Assembly (NCBI GenBank): GCA_005503055.1
Contig: SCOX01000003.1
Coordinates: forward strand, 186,001 to 250,000
Direction of reading: 5' to 3'
Origin: Lysobacteraceae bacterium P
GTDB lineage: Bacteria; Pseudomonadota; Gammaproteobacteria; Xanthomonadales; Xanthomonadaceae
DNA length: 64,000 bases
The notes beneath the pieces are model-generated. The model saw only the letters and a program-made list of their open reading frames with translations, made no database searches and had not been told where the DNA came from. Both the position numbers and the translations under genes were made by a program. Shown piece by piece: positions 25,065-35,281 of this stretch. Each line of letters opens with the position of its first letter. Position 1 is the stretch's first letter.

Positions 25065-26915
25065 ATGCATCGTGTTCCCCGCGCGCTCGTATTGAGCGCC
25101 GCGCTGTGCCTGTTCGCACCCGCCGTAGCGGCGCAGACCGAAACCAAGCCGGCCAACATCGGCGCGCTGATCGACGAGCAGACGATGCAGTCGGTCCGCC
25201 ACAATCCCGAACTGCGAACGCTGCTGGGCCTGTCCGGCGACGGCATCGACCTGTCCGGGCAGCTCACCGACATCTCGCTGCCGCGTCGCGACGAGTTGCG
25301 CGCGCAGATGCGGCGCAACCTCGATGAGTTGCGCGCGGTCGATCGCGATCGCATCAAGGGGCAGGACCGCTGGAGCCTGGGCCTGACGACGTGGTTCTAC
25401 GAGCGCCAGATCGAGATGATGCAGCCCGCGTGGGCGCCCGCCTGGCTGCCGGCGGGCGCCTCCACCTACGCGGTGGACCAGTTGTTCAGCGTGCCCGTTT
25501 CGCTGCCGCAGTTCCTCGAGAACCAGCACGCAGTGCGCAATGAAGCCGAAGCGCGCGCGTACGTCTCACGCCTGCACGCGGTGGCGACGAAGATCGACCA
25601 GGTGCGCGCGAACTTCGACATGCAGGCCGGAGCGGGCGCACTGCCGCCGCAGGTGGCGATGGAAGGCGCGGCCTCTCAGATCCGCGCGTTGATCGGGACC
25701 GACCCGGCGTCCAGCCCGCTGGTGATCTCGTTCCGTCGCAAGCTCGACAAGGTCGCCGCATTCACCCCCGCGCAGCGCGAGGCTCTGCTCGCGCAGGCGA
25801 CGCTGGCCGTCCGCGATGACGCCAATCCCGCCTACGCGCGGCTGCTGGCACGGCTGGACGCGGAGATCGCACGCAAACCCGGCAATCGCGGCGTCTGGGC
25901 ACTGCCCGGTGGCGACGCGTTCTACGACGCCGCGCTGCGCTGGAACACCAGCACGGACCTCGACGCCGACCAGATCCACCGCATCGGCGTGGACGAGGTG
26001 GCGCGCATCGAGAAGGCGATGGACGCACTGCTGCGCGCGCAGGACCTGCGCAAGGGCAGCGTCGGCGAGCGCATGTCGGCGCTGACGAAGGACGCGCGCT
26101 ACCAGTACGCCGACTCCGACGCAGGGCGGGCCGAGTTGATCGGGGACATCAAGCGCACGCTCGCCGCGCTCGAGCCGCATATTCCGGCGTACTTCGGCCG
26201 CACGCCGCCGCAACCGCTGGACGTGCGCCCCGTGCCGAAGGAAGCGCAGGCGACCGCGCCGGGTGCGTACTACGTGCAGCCGGCGATCGACGGCTCGCGT
26301 CCCGGCATCTACTTCATCAACCTGGGCAACCTGGAAGCGAACACGCGCTGGAGTCTGCCCACGCTGACCTATCACGAAGGCTCCCCCGGTCATCACTTCC
26401 AGATCGCGATCGGCCAGACGCTGACCGATCTGCCGATGCTGCGCCGCAGCCTCAACCCCAGCGCCTTCACGGAGGGCTGGGCGTTGTACGCCGAGCAGCT
26501 CGCTTCCGAGATGGGCCTGTACCGCGACGATCCGTGGGGCGACCTCGGTCGCCTGCGCGCGGAGCTGTTCCGCTCGGTCCGACTGGTGGTCGATACGGGC
26601 CTGCATCGCAAGCGCTGGACGCCGGAACAGGCCATCGACTACATGCACGCGCACACGGGTATGCCCGTGTCGGAAGTGCGCACCGAGGTGTATCGCTACC
26701 TCGTCCAGCCCGGGCAGGCGTGTTCGTACAAGATCGGACACCTCAAGTTCGTCGAACTGCGCAAACGCGCACGCACCAAGCTGGGGGAGCGCTTCGATAT
26801 CCGTGCCTTCCACGATCTCGTGCTGGGCAATGGTGCGATGCCGCTGGCCGTGCTCGAGGCGTCGGTGGACGACTGGATCGCGAGCCAGCGCGCTCCGGTC
26901 GCGAACGCGCGCTGA
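25065..26915 (+). CDS. Exported DUF885-family protein (putative metallopeptidase)
   Basis: The 616-aa protein starts with a signal peptide (LVLSAALCLFAPAVAAQT) and is predicted to be periplasmic. The C-terminal half carries TYHEGSPGHHFQ, a zinc-type motif with Glu and clustered His, followed by FTEGWALYAEQLA and later YLVQPGQACSYKIG, all hallmarks of DUF885. These proteins are related to metallopeptidases, but few have a proven function. Length is normal for the family. It stands alone: a LysR gene ends 85 bp before it and a channel gene starts 107 bp after it. Confidence 0.85.
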   Translation: MHRVPRALVLSAALCLFAPAVAAQTETKPANIGALIDEQTMQSVRHNPELRTLLGLSGDGIDLSGQLTDISLPRRDELRAQMRRNLDELRAVDRDRIKGQDRWSLGLTTWFYERQIEMMQPAWAPAWLPAGASTYAVDQLFSVPVSLPQFLENQHAVRNEAEARAYVSRLHAVATKIDQVRANFDMQAGAGALPPQVAMEGAASQIRALIGTDPASSPLVISFRRKLDKVAAFTPAQREALLAQATLAVRDDANPAYARLLARLDAEIARKPGNRGVWALPGGDAFYDAALRWNTSTDLDADQIHRIGVDEVARIEKAMDALLRAQDLRKGSVGERMSALTKDARYQYADSDAGRAELIGDIKRTLAALEPHIPAYFGRTPPQPLDVRPVPKEAQATAPGAYYVQPAIDGSRPGIYFINLGNLEANTRWSLPTLTYHEGSPGHHFQIAIGQTLTDLPMLRRSLNPSAFTEGWALYAEQLASEMGLYRDDPWGDLGRLRAELFRSVRLVVDTGLHRKRWTPEQAIDYMHAHTGMPVSEVRTEVYRYLVQPGQACSYKIGHLKFVELRKRARTKLGERFDIRAFHDLVLGNGAMPLAVLEASVDDWIASQRAPVANAR

Positions 26916-27022
26916 CTTCGCCGACGGGGCCGCGGCAGGCGCGGTGAAGAGGTCGGGGCGGCCGACAACGCCCCGGCCCACTCATATCGCCTAGACTCCG
27001 CCCAGAAACCGCCGGAGGCAGG

Positions 27023-29560
27023 ATGCGTCGAATTTCGGGTTGGCTGTGCGTGCCGCTGTGGCTGGCGATGGTCGCCGCCGCTCCTGCATTCGCGCAGGCC
27101 AAGACCAGCGCGATCGGCACCGATGCAGCGCCCAAGGGGCCCACCGCGATTCCGGTCGCCGATATCCCCATGCGCGCCGATGCGGACGAACGTCTCGCCG
27201 AGGCCGTCACCCTGCGCGCGCGCGAGGACGACCCGACCGACGAGCTCGGCCCGCGTCTGGACGCCATCGCCAAGTCGGTCGACGAGAAGGCGCGGATGTT
27301 CAAGCCGCGCGACCTGGCCGCCTTGCCGGTGATGCGCCTGGAGAGTTTCGAGCGCCATTGGAAGTTCGACGAACGCCGCTTCGCGCGCTGGCAGGACGAC
27401 ATGCGCGCGGCCACGTTGCCCTATGCACAGAACGCGGCGCAGCTGGCGCAGCGTCGTGCGGATTGGGAGGCCACGCAGGTCGCTGCGCGCGCGGGCAACA
27501 TGCCGGCGGCGCTGGCCAACCGCGTCGATACGCTGGTCGCGCAGTTGAAGGCGGGCGAGCAGGCGTTGTCGGCACCGCTGGCCCGGCAGATCAGTCTCGG
27601 GCGCCGGGCCAACCTCGTCGACGCACGCATCCAGGTCGGACTGCGTTCGGTGGCCGAGGCGATCGAACGCATCGACCGTCGCCTGATCCGCCTCGACTCG
27701 CCGCCGCTGTGGGCCGCCGCGCGTGCCGCGGACGAAGCCGGCGCGATGACGTCGATCACCAACGGCATCAACATCGAAGGCCGCTTCCTGGCCGAGTACG
27801 GCGCCGCCGACTTCGGCAACCAGCGCGCCTTGCACGTGCTGCAACTGCTGCTGTTGCCGTTGCTGCTCTGGCTGGCCTGGCGCACGCGGCGTGCAAGCCG
27901 GCACGAGGCGGCCGCTGCCGAAGCCGGCCCCGACGCCCCTGCCACGGACGCCACGCCGACCGTGCACGACGCCACCACGCGTGTGCTGCGCCGGCCGGTG
28001 TCCTCGTGGCTGTTGTTGTCGATGATGGGCGTGCTGGTGTTCGAGCCCGACGCGCCGCTGCTGCTGCACCAGTTCGCGATGCTGGTGGCGTTGATCCCGG
28101 TGCTGCGCCTGCTCCCGCCGCAGAGCGAGCGCCTGCTGGGGCGCTGGCCCTACGTCGCCACCGCGCTGTATCTGCTGGAGCGATTGGGCTTCTTCTTCGT
28201 GGCCAATTCGCTGGTGTACCGCTGGTATCACCTGGCGCTGGCATCGCTGGCGCTGGTGATGACCGTGTGGCTGCTGTGGCGCGCGCGTGCCATGCAGCAC
28301 TCCGGACTGGAGGGCCGCATCGGCCGCGCGGTGCACGTGGCCGCCTGGGTCAGCGTGGTCGTCCTGGCGATGTCGATCGTGTCGAACGTGGTCGGCAACG
28401 TGTCGCTGGCGGAGATGCTCAACAGCGCTGTGATCGACAGTGGCTACTTCGGCCTGGTGTTGTACGCGGGCATGACGGTCGCGGTCGCGCTGCTGCAACT
28501 GCTGTTCTCGCGCGGCGGCGACGCGCGGCTGCGCGTGGTGCGCGAGCACGCGACGCCGCTGCTCACGCTGATCGTGCGCCTGCTCACGCTGGCCTCGGTC
28601 GTCGGCTGGGTCGTGTTCGCGATGAACCGGTTCCGGGTGTTCCGCCCCGTTTACGCGTTCGCCGAATCGATCCTGACGCATGCGTTCCAGCTGGGCGAAC
28701 TGTCGGTCAGCCTCGGCCACGTGCTGGTGTTCTTCGTCTCGGTGTACGTCGCGTTCTGGGCCGCCAAGACCACGCGCTATCTGTTGCAGGAGGAAGTGGT
28801 CACGCGCATGTCGTTGCCGCGCGGCGTGGGCAACTCGATCGCTTCTCTCACCTACTACGCCGTGCTGCTGTTGGGCGTGGTGGTGGCGCTGTCGGCAGCC
28901 GGCTTCAAGATGACGCAGCTGGCGTTCGTGTTCGGCGCGCTGGGCGTGGGCATCGGATTCGGTCTGCAGAACGTGGTGAACAACTTCGTCTCCGGCCTGA
29001 TCCTGATGTTCGAACGGCCTATCCAGCCCGGCGACGTGGTCGAAATCACCGGGACCTCCGGTCGCGTGCGCGAGATCGGCATGCGCGCGACCACCATCAA
29101 AACCTTCGATGGCGCCGACGTCGTGGTGCCCAACGGCACGCTGCTGTCGGAGAAGCTGATCAACTGGACGCTGCTCGACCGCAACCGTCGTCTCGATGTC
29201 GATCTGGGCGTGGGCTACGACTCCGATCCGGCGCAGGTCACCGCGGTGCTGACGCGCGCGATCCTGCAGACGCCTGGCATCGTGTCCGATCCGGAGCCGG
29301 CGGTGCTGTTCATCGGCTTCGGTGCGAGCGCGCTGAACTTCAGCATCCGCGCCTGGACGTACGACTACGACAACTCCGCGACCATCCGCAGCGACATGGT
29401 CACGCGCGTCTTCGCCGCGCTGGCGAAGGCCGGTATCGAACTGCCGTTCCCGCAACAGGACGTGCACCTGCGCTCGGTGTCGGAAGAGGCCGGGGCGCGG
29501 CTCACGCGACGCCCGCGCGGCGTCGCGCAGGCAGGCCCCGAGGAGCCGTCGGGCGCCTGA
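27023..29560 (+). CDS. Large mechanosensitive channel of the MscS family (DUF3772 type)
   Basis: The 845-aa protein has a signal peptide, a helical periplasmic domain rich in charged heptads (about residues 30-250), then a series of membrane segments and the MscS core. The pore helix region AFVFGALGVGIGFGLQNVVNNFVSG and the beta domain FERPIQPGDVVEITGTSGRV are clear; both are given here only in part. These large MscS homologues release solutes on hypo-osmotic shock. The start follows GGAGGCAGG. A second frame on the same strand is open almost throughout, but this is a GC-skew shadow. It stands upstream of the potassium block, separated by a hairpin. Confidence 0.9.
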   Translation: MRRISGWLCVPLWLAMVAAAPAFAQAKTSAIGTDAAPKGPTAIPVADIPMRADADERLAEAVTLRAREDDPTDELGPRLDAIAKSVDEKARMFKPRDLAALPVMRLESFERHWKFDERRFARWQDDMRAATLPYAQNAAQLAQRRADWEATQVAARAGNMPAALANRVDTLVAQLKAGEQALSAPLARQISLGRRANLVDARIQVGLRSVAEAIERIDRRLIRLDSPPLWAAARAADEAGAMTSITNGINIEGRFLAEYGAADFGNQRALHVLQLLLLPLLLWLAWRTRRASRHEAAAAEAGPDAPATDATPTVHDATTRVLRRPVSSWLLLSMMGVLVFEPDAPLLLHQFAMLVALIPVLRLLPPQSERLLGRWPYVATALYLLERLGFFFVANSLVYRWYHLALASLALVMTVWLLWRARAMQHSGLEGRIGRAVHVAAWVSVVVLAMSIVSNVVGNVSLAEMLNSAVIDSGYFGLVLYAGMTVAVALLQLLFSRGGDARLRVVREHATPLLTLIVRLLTLASVVGWVVFAMNRFRVFRPVYAFAESILTHAFQLGELSVSLGHVLVFFVSVYVAFWAAKTTRYLLQEEVVTRMSLPRGVGNSIASLTYYAVLLLGVVVALSAAGFKMTQLAFVFGALGVGIGFGLQNVVNNFVSGLILMFERPIQPGDVVEITGTSGRVREIGMRATTIKTFDGADVVVPNGTLLSEKLINWTLLDRNRRLDVDLGVGYDSDPAQVTAVLTRAILQTPGIVSDPEPAVLFIGFGASALNFSIRAWTYDYDNSATIRSDMVTRVFAALAKAGIELPFPQQDVHLRSVSEEAGARLTRRPRGVAQAGPEEPSGA

Positions 29561-29578
29561 GATCGGTGTGACGTGATC

Positions 29579-29608
29579 GTCCGGTCGGGCGGTTCGCCGC
29601 AACCGGAC
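29579..29608 (+). terminator. Hairpin after the MscS-type gene
   Basis: GTCCGGT (29579-29585) pairs exactly with ACCGGAC (29602-29608), with an inner CGG/CCG pair closing a TTCG tetraloop. It lies about 20 bp after the channel stop. Confidence 0.55.
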
Positions 29609-29720
29609 GGAGTTTACGCGCGCGTTACGCCTGCCCCTGGCGCGCGAATGGAGGCTTTACGCCCCCGCCGCCCAGAATTTCGCGGTGGCCGGATGGCCTC
29701 GTCGATACGAAGCAGGATCC

Positions 29721-30443
29721 ATGAAACACGCGATTTTCCGTGCGCACGAGCTGCGTATGTACTTGCCTTTCGCCGCGCTCGCCATCGCCGGCGCGATGTC
29801 GCTGGGAGCGGCGCAGGCGGCCGAGCTGACCGGCAATGCCGCGCTGACCAGCGACTACGTCTGGCGCGGCACCACGCAGACGCAGGGCGACGCCGCCGCG
29901 CAGGCGGGCTTCAAGCTGGCCGGCGCCTCGGGCTTCTACGGTTCGGTGTGGGGCTCGAACGTCGAGTTCGCCCCTGATACGCATGCCAGCAGCGAGCTCG
30001 ACTTCACCGTGGGCTGGGCCGGCCAGATCGCACCGGACTGGGCGCTGGACGTGAACGTGCTGCGCTACCAGTACCCCTCGACCACGGTCGACCTCAACTG
30101 GACCGAGCTCAACGGCACGCTCACCTACGCGGGCAACTACTGGCTCTCGCTGGGCTTCTCGCCCGAAGCGCTCGGCAGCGAAGAGAACGGAACCTACGCA
30201 CAGCTCGGCGCGCGTTTCCCGGTCAACGACGCGTTCCGCATCGAAGCGGCAGCGGGCTACTACTTCCTCGACGACGTGTACGAGGAGAGCTATGCGCACG
30301 GCCAGCTCAGCGCGATCTGGGCGATCAAGGCGCCACTGGAACTGCGCGTGACCGCACACGGAACCGACTCCGCCGCCAAGCGGATCTTTGGCGACGACTA
30401 CGCTGGCAGCCGCATCGAAGCGGCCGTCCAGGCGTCCTTCTAA
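29721..30443 (+). CDS. TorF-family putative porin
   Basis: The 240-aa protein has a signal peptide ending at AQAAELTG and an outer-membrane beta-barrel pattern beginning with GNAALTSDYVWRGTTQT, the hallmark of the TorF/CHP02001 family. It closes with alternating hydrophobic strands and a terminal Phe (VQASF). Its stop codon is only 11 bp before the kdpF start, and the kdpF ribosome site (AAGGAG) overlaps the stop. It therefore looks like the first gene of the kdp operon and may provide outer-membrane entry for potassium or another small solute. That role is inferred from position only. Confidence 0.82.
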   Translation: MKHAIFRAHELRMYLPFAALAIAGAMSLGAAQAAELTGNAALTSDYVWRGTTQTQGDAAAQAGFKLAGASGFYGSVWGSNVEFAPDTHASSELDFTVGWAGQIAPDWALDVNVLRYQYPSTTVDLNWTELNGTLTYAGNYWLSLGFSPEALGSEENGTYAQLGARFPVNDAFRIEAAAGYYFLDDVYEESYAHGQLSAIWAIKAPLELRVTAHGTDSAAKRIFGDDYAGSRIEAAVQASF

Positions 30444-30454
30444 GGAGCACCGAC

Positions 30455-30547
30455 ATGCCCGGCTGGCTTGCCTTCGTCTGCAGCATCGCGGTGGTCGTGG
30501 CCGCCGCGTACCTGCTCTACGTGATCCTTCGTCCAGAAGACTTCTAA
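30455..30547 (+). CDS. kdpF: KdpF, small subunit of the potassium-transporting ATPase
   Basis: The 30-aa peptide is one membrane helix (WLAFVCSIAVVVAAAYLLY) followed by VILRPEDF, the conserved LRPEDF-type end of KdpF. KdpF stabilises the KdpABC complex in the inner membrane. AAGGAG (30442-30447) gives a good ribosome site. It lies between the porin gene and kdpA, the standard place. Confidence 0.92.
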   Translation: MPGWLAFVCSIAVVVAAAYLLYVILRPEDF

Positions 30548-30584
30548 AGGCACGTCGCGCCCGACCGGCGCGTCGTGAACGACC

Positions 30585-32390
30585 ATGACCGAAACCGTCC
30601 TCGTAATCCTGTTCGCCGTGGCCCTGGGCTGGCCGCTCGGGCTCTATCTCGCACGCGTGATGCGGGGCGGGCGCGCGCCGCTCGATCCCGTGTTCGACCC
30701 CGTGGAACGCGCGATCTACAAGTTGCTCGGCACCGATCCCTCGCGCGGCATGACCTGGCGCGGCTATGCGAAAGCGTTCGCGCTGAGCAACCTCGTCGTG
30801 GGCCTGGTGGTGTGGGTGCAGTTCATGACCCAGGCCTGGCTGCCGCTCAATCCCGACGCCATTCCCAACATGCGCTGGGACACCGCGTTGCACACGATGG
30901 TGTCCTTCCTCACCAACACCAACCAGCAGCACTACTCCGGCCAGGCGCAGCTGAGCTATCTGTCGCAGATGGTCGGCATCGTCGGCCTGCAGGTGGTGAC
31001 GCCGATGATGGGACTGGCGGTGGCGGTGGCGACGCTGCGAGGGCTCACGGCCGCGCGCTCAGGCGATGCGGCAGCATCGACTGCGGCCGTGAGCGACCGG
31101 CCAGGGACGGCCGGGCCGGGCGGTCCGGAGCCGGCGACGAGCCCCCATGGACGGCAGCAGCCAAACCTCCAAGGCGCTGGCCTAGCCAACACCGATCGCG
31201 ACCTCGGCAACTACTGGGTCGACGTCACGCGAGCCACGCTGCGCTTCATGCTGCCGCTGTGCCTGCTGTGGTCGGCGCTGCTGACCTGGCAGGGCGTGCC
31301 GGCCACGCTGGAAAGCGGGCCGACGGTGGCGCCCATCGATGCATCGGTGGAGATGAAGGAGCAGAAGATTCCGCTTGGCCCGGTTTCGCCGATGGTGGCG
31401 GCCAAGCAGCTCGGCTCCAACGGCGGTGGCTGGTACGGTCCCAACAGCGCCGTCGCGCTGGAGAACCCGACGCCGTTGTCGAACTTCATCGAGATGCTCG
31501 GCATCGTCCTGATCCCGATCGCAATCACCTTCATGGTCGGCCCGCTGGTCGGTCGGCGACGGCTCACGGCGATGATCTTCGGCACGATGCTGCTGATGTC
31601 GGTGGCCTCGACCGGATTGTCGATGTGGTCGGAGGCGTATTCGTCGACGGCGACGGATGCGGCGGTGATGGAAGGCAAGGAAGTGCGCCTGGGCGTGGAA
31701 TCCTCCGCGCTGTGGTCGGCGATGACCACGCAGGTCAACAACGGCTCGGTCAACGCCATGCACGACTCGCTGGCGCCGCTGACCGGTGGCGTTGCGATGG
31801 TCAACATGCTGATCAACGCGATCTGGGGCGGCATCGGCTGCGGGTTGCAGCAGTTCCTCGTGTACCTGCTGCTGAGCGTGTTCCTCGCCGGTCTCATGAC
31901 CGGGCGAACGCCGGAGCTGTTCGGCCGCAAGCTCGAAGCACCGGAAGTGCGCCTGCTGGCACTGCTGATCCTGCTGCAGCCGTTGGTGGTGCTCGGTTTC
32001 AGCGCGGTGACGCTGGCGATTCCTTCGATCACCGGCAACTCCAACCCGTCGTTCCACGGCATCAGCCAGGTGTTCTACGAGTACACCTCGGCCTTCGCCA
32101 ACAACGGTTCGGGCTTCGAGGGGTTGGGCGACGCCACGTACTGGTGGAACCTGAGCTGCGCGGTGGTGCTCGCACTGGGTCGATTCCCCGCGCTGATCAT
32201 CCCGCTCGCCATCGCCGGTTTGATGGCCCGAAAGCGCGTCGCACCGGAAAGCAGCGGCACGCTGCACGTGGAATCGCCGACCTTCGCGCTGACGCTGGTG
32301 GCGGTGGTGGTGATCCTCACCGTGCTGCAGTTCACCCCGGCGCTGGTGATGGGGCCCATAGCGGACCACCTCACCCTTGCGATGCATTGA
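30585..32390 (+). CDS. kdpA: Potassium-transporting ATPase subunit KdpA, with an unusual insert
   Basis: KdpA binds and channels K+ in the KdpFABC P-type ATPase, used when external potassium is very low. The 601-aa protein keeps the selectivity-filter-like repeats ([37 protein letters not shown]) and about ten membrane helices. Odd feature: residues about 155-204 are a Gly/Ala/Pro/Ser-rich stretch (from [11 protein letters not shown] to QGAGLANTD) between helices where the family has a short loop just before DLGNYWVD. This explains the extra length over the usual 555-570 aa. The frame is intact, so it is a loop expansion rather than a frameshift. Confidence 0.95.
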   Translation: MTETVLVILFAVALGWPLGLYLARVMRGGRAPLDPVFDPVERAIYKLLGTDPSRGMTWRGYAKAFALSNLVVGLVVWVQFMTQAWLPLNPDAIPNMRWDTALHTMVSFLTNTNQQHYSGQAQLSYLSQMVGIVGLQVVTPMMGLAVAVATLRGLTAARSGDAAASTAAVSDRPGTAGPGGPEPATSPHGRQQPNLQGAGLANTDRDLGNYWVDVTRATLRFMLPLCLLWSALLTWQGVPATLESGPTVAPIDASVEMKEQKIPLGPVSPMVAAKQLGSNGGGWYGPNSAVALENPTPLSNFIEMLGIVLIPIAITFMVGPLVGRRRLTAMIFGTMLLMSVASTGLSMWSEAYSSTATDAAVMEGKEVRLGVESSALWSAMTTQVNNGSVNAMHDSLAPLTGGVAMVNMLINAIWGGIGCGLQQFLVYLLLSVFLAGLMTGRTPELFGRKLEAPEVRLLALLILLQPLVVLGFSAVTLAIPSITGNSNPSFHGISQVFYEYTSAFANNGSGFEGLGDATYWWNLSCAVVLALGRFPALIIPLAIAGLMARKRVAPESSGTLHVESPTFALTLVAVVVILTVLQFTPALVMGPIADHLTLAMH

Positions 32391-32451
32391 ATCCCTGTCG
32401 CCATTCCCGCGCAAACGGGGATGGCGGCGACAGAACATCGGAAGCACAACG

Positions 32452-34536
32452 ATGAACGAAACAACCCGCTCCCATCTCGGTATCGCGCGTCGCCAGACCG
32501 CGATGTTCGACGCCGCCTCGCTGCGCGGCGCGATGACCGATGCCTTCCGCAAGCTGGCCCCGCGCCATGCGCTGAAGAGTCCCATCATCGCCATCGTGCT
32601 TCTCGGCACGCTGCTGTCGGCGCTGATCACGGCGGCGACGCCCGGAAATCCCGCGTTCGGAATCGCGGTCACGCTCATCCTGTTCGTGACCGTGCTGTTC
32701 GCGAACTTCGCCGAGGCCATCGCCGAAGCGCGCGGTCGCGGCCAGGCTGCATCGCTGCGCGCCGCACGCCGCGACCTCGTCGCACGTCGTCTCAACGGCC
32801 GGACCCGCGTGGGCGGCGAGGCGCGCGTGTCGGCCGCGACGCTGAAGCCAGGCGATCACGTGATCGTCTCCGCCGGCGAATTCGTGCCGGCCGACGGCGA
32901 GATCGTCGAAGGCGTGGCGACCATCAACGAGGCCGCCGTCACCGGGGAATCCGCACCAGTGCTGCGCGAGGCCGGAACCGATCGCTCCGGCGTGATCGGC
33001 GGCACCAAGGTGCTGTCGGACGAGATCGTGGTGCAGGTCAGCGCGGAACCAGGTCAGAGCTTCCTCGACCGCATGATCGCACTGGTCGAAGGCGCCAACC
33101 GCCAGAAGACGCCGAACGAGATCGCCCTCACGATGCTGCTTGCGGCGATGACGCTCACGTTCCTGATCGTGGTGGCGACGCTGCCGGCGCTGGCGGGCTT
33201 CGTCAACGCAACGCTCGACCCGCTGCTGCTCATCGCGCTGCTGGTGTGCCTGATCCCGACCACCATCGGCGGATTGCTGCCGGCCATCGGCATCGCCGGC
33301 ATGAACCGCGCGCTGGCCGCCAACGTGCTGGCGAAATCCGGCAAGGCGGTGGAAGTGGCCGGCGACATCGACGTGCTGCTGCTCGACAAGACCGGCACGA
33401 TCACGCATGGCGACCGTCAAGCGACCGTGTTCCATGCGCTCGCCGGCGTCGAGGCGGAGCAGCTGCGCGACGCGGCGCTGCTGTCCTCGCTTGCCGACCC
33501 GACGCCGGAAGGCAAGTCGATCGTCAAGCTCGCGCGCGAACAGGGCACACCGATGCGCGATCCCGATACCCTCGACGGCGGCCATGCGCACTTCGTGCAG
33601 TTCTCCGCGCAGACGCGCATGTCGGGCGTCGACCTGGCCGGCGGTGAGGACGGCGGCGCACGCACGATCCGCAAGGGCAGCGGCGATGCGATCGAACGTC
33701 ACGTGAAGGCGCTGGGCGGCACCGTGCCGACCGAGCTGAAGGGCCGCATCGAGCAGGTCGCGCGCGCCGGCGCCACGCCGCTGGTGGTGAGCGAAGGACG
33801 CCACGTGCTCGGCGTGATCGAGCTGAGCGACGTGGTCAAGCAGGGCGTCAAGGAACGCTTCGCCCGCCTGCGCGCGATGGGCATCAGGACGGTGATGATC
33901 ACCGGCGACAACCCGCTCACCGCTGCGGCGATCGCAGCCGAAGCCGGCGTCGACGATTACATCGCCGAGGCAAGGCCCGAGGACAAGCTCGCGCGCATCC
34001 GCGCCGAGCAGGCCGGCGGCCGCCTGATCGCGATGGTCGGCGACGGTACCAACGATGCGCCCGCGCTGGCGCAGGCCGACGTCGGGCTGGCGATGAACTC
34101 CGGCACGCAGGCGGCGAAGGAGGCCGGCAACATGGTCGATCTCGACAGCGACCCGACCAAGCTGCTGGCGGTGGTGGAAGTGGGCAAGCAGCAGCTGATC
34201 ACGCGCGGCGCGCTGACCACGTTCTCGCTCGCCAACGACGTGTCGAAGTACTTCGCGATCCTGCCGGCGCTGTTCGCCGCGGCGATTCCGCAGATGGCGG
34301 CGTTGAACGTCATGGCGCTGTCGAGCCCGCGCAACGCGGTGCTGGCCGCGCTGGTGTTCAACGCGATCATCATCCCGGCGCTGATCCCGCTGGCGCTGAA
34401 GGGTGTGCGCTTCAAGCCGGCCAGTGCAGTCTCGTTGCTGCGCCGGAACATGCTGCTGTACGGGGTCGGCGGCGTGCTGCTGCCGTTCGCCGGCATCAAG
34501 CTGATCGACATGGCCCTGGTGTCACTGGGTCTGTGA
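32452..34536 (+). CDS. kdpB: Potassium-transporting ATPase ATP-binding subunit KdpB
   Basis: The 694-aa P-type ATPase subunit energises KdpA. It has the actuator motif [15 protein letters not shown], the phosphorylation site DKTGT (Asp312), the KdpB-type helix segment [17 protein letters not shown], and the hinge [18 protein letters not shown]. The ATG at 32452 matches the usual KdpB N-terminus. It follows kdpA by 61 bp and is separated from kdpC by 85 bp containing a dispersed palindrome. Confidence 0.96.
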   Translation: MNETTRSHLGIARRQTAMFDAASLRGAMTDAFRKLAPRHALKSPIIAIVLLGTLLSALITAATPGNPAFGIAVTLILFVTVLFANFAEAIAEARGRGQAASLRAARRDLVARRLNGRTRVGGEARVSAATLKPGDHVIVSAGEFVPADGEIVEGVATINEAAVTGESAPVLREAGTDRSGVIGGTKVLSDEIVVQVSAEPGQSFLDRMIALVEGANRQKTPNEIALTMLLAAMTLTFLIVVATLPALAGFVNATLDPLLLIALLVCLIPTTIGGLLPAIGIAGMNRALAANVLAKSGKAVEVAGDIDVLLLDKTGTITHGDRQATVFHALAGVEAEQLRDAALLSSLADPTPEGKSIVKLAREQGTPMRDPDTLDGGHAHFVQFSAQTRMSGVDLAGGEDGGARTIRKGSGDAIERHVKALGGTVPTELKGRIEQVARAGATPLVVSEGRHVLGVIELSDVVKQGVKERFARLRAMGIRTVMITGDNPLTAAAIAAEAGVDDYIAEARPEDKLARIRAEQAGGRLIAMVGDGTNDAPALAQADVGLAMNSGTQAAKEAGNMVDLDSDPTKLLAVVEVGKQQLITRGALTTFSLANDVSKYFAILPALFAAAIPQMAALNVMALSSPRNAVLAALVFNAIIIPALIPLALKGVRFKPASAVSLLRRNMLLYGVGGVLLPFAGIKLIDMALVSLGL

Positions 34537-34542
34537 TTGAAC

Positions 34543-34563
34543 CCCTCTCCCGCCGGGAGAGGG
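34543..34563. repeat. Dispersed CCCTCTCC palindrome between kdpB and kdpC
   Basis: CCCTCTCCC (34543-34551) and GGGAGAGGG (34555-34563) form a perfect 9-bp stem with a 3-base loop. Related elements occur at 39763-39783, 49840-49863 and 59232-59378. This is a REP-like family that in an operon may tune mRNA stability or attenuation. Confidence 0.7.
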
Positions 34564-34621
34564 TTGGGACGAAGGTCGGAGAACGCTCCGCCGCACCCGC
34601 CAACCGTTCGAAGGACCACAC

Positions 34622-35257
34622 ATGAATCGCGCAATCGCCACTGCTGTTTCCACCCATTCGCCTTCGCGCAGCGTCGACGACCGTTCGACCCTTCGCGCCA
34701 GCATCGGTTTCACCGCCGTCGTCCTCGTCGGCTTCGGGTTCCTCTACTCGTTGGCCGGCGCGGGCCTGGGCCGGGTGCTGTTCCCGCATCAGGCGACCGG
34801 CAGTCTGGTCGAGATCGACGGCACGCCGCGCGGGTCGGCGCTGGTCGCCCAGCCATTCGCGGCCGCGCGCTACTTCCAGCCGCGTCCGTCGGCCGGCAAC
34901 TACGATCCGATGGCCGCCGCAGGCAGCAACATGGCGCGCAGCAACCCGGACCTGCGCACGCGCATGGGCGAACTGCGCGAGGCGGTCGCGCGACGCGACG
35001 GCATCGCGCCCGATCAGGTGCCGGCCGAGCTGGTGACCCAGTCCGGCAGCGGCATGGACCCGCATCTGTCGCCGCTGGCCGCGCGCGTGCAGATCGCACG
35101 CGTCGCCAGGGCACGCGGTGTGAGCGAAGCCGACGTGGCCGCGCTGGTGGCGGCGCACACGCAGCCGGCGACGTTCGGCGTGCTCGGCCAGCCGCACGTG
35201 AATGTACTCGAGCTCAACGTGGCGCTGGACCAAGGCCGCCGAGCGTCGTCTCCGTAA
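34622..35257 (+). CDS. kdpC: Potassium-transporting ATPase subunit KdpC
   Basis: The 211-aa protein has one N-terminal membrane helix (ASIGFTAVVLVGFGFLYSLAG) and the KdpC periplasmic domain with GSALVAQPFAAARYFQPRPSAG, GSNMARSNPDL, VPAELVTQSGSGMDPHLSP and FGVLGQPHVNVLELN, all diagnostic. KdpC holds KdpA and KdpB together. kdpD follows after 24 bp. Confidence 0.95.
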   Translation: MNRAIATAVSTHSPSRSVDDRSTLRASIGFTAVVLVGFGFLYSLAGAGLGRVLFPHQATGSLVEIDGTPRGSALVAQPFAAARYFQPRPSAGNYDPMAAAGSNMARSNPDLRTRMGELREAVARRDGIAPDQVPAELVTQSGSGMDPHLSPLAARVQIARVARARGVSEADVAALVAAHTQPATFGVLGQPHVNVLELNVALDQGRRASSP

Positions 35258-35281
35258 CGCGCCATCGCGCACAATGTCCGC

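Noticed and set aside
27040-29571. A second long plus-strand frame within the MscS-type gene
   Set aside because: It is a same-strand shadow in another frame with Arg/Gly/Ala-rich translation; the other frame has signal peptide, helices and the MscS core.
26696-29602. A 968-codon minus-strand open frame opposite the MscS-type gene
   Set aside because: The composition is His/Arg/Gln-rich with no motifs and covers a well-supported channel gene.
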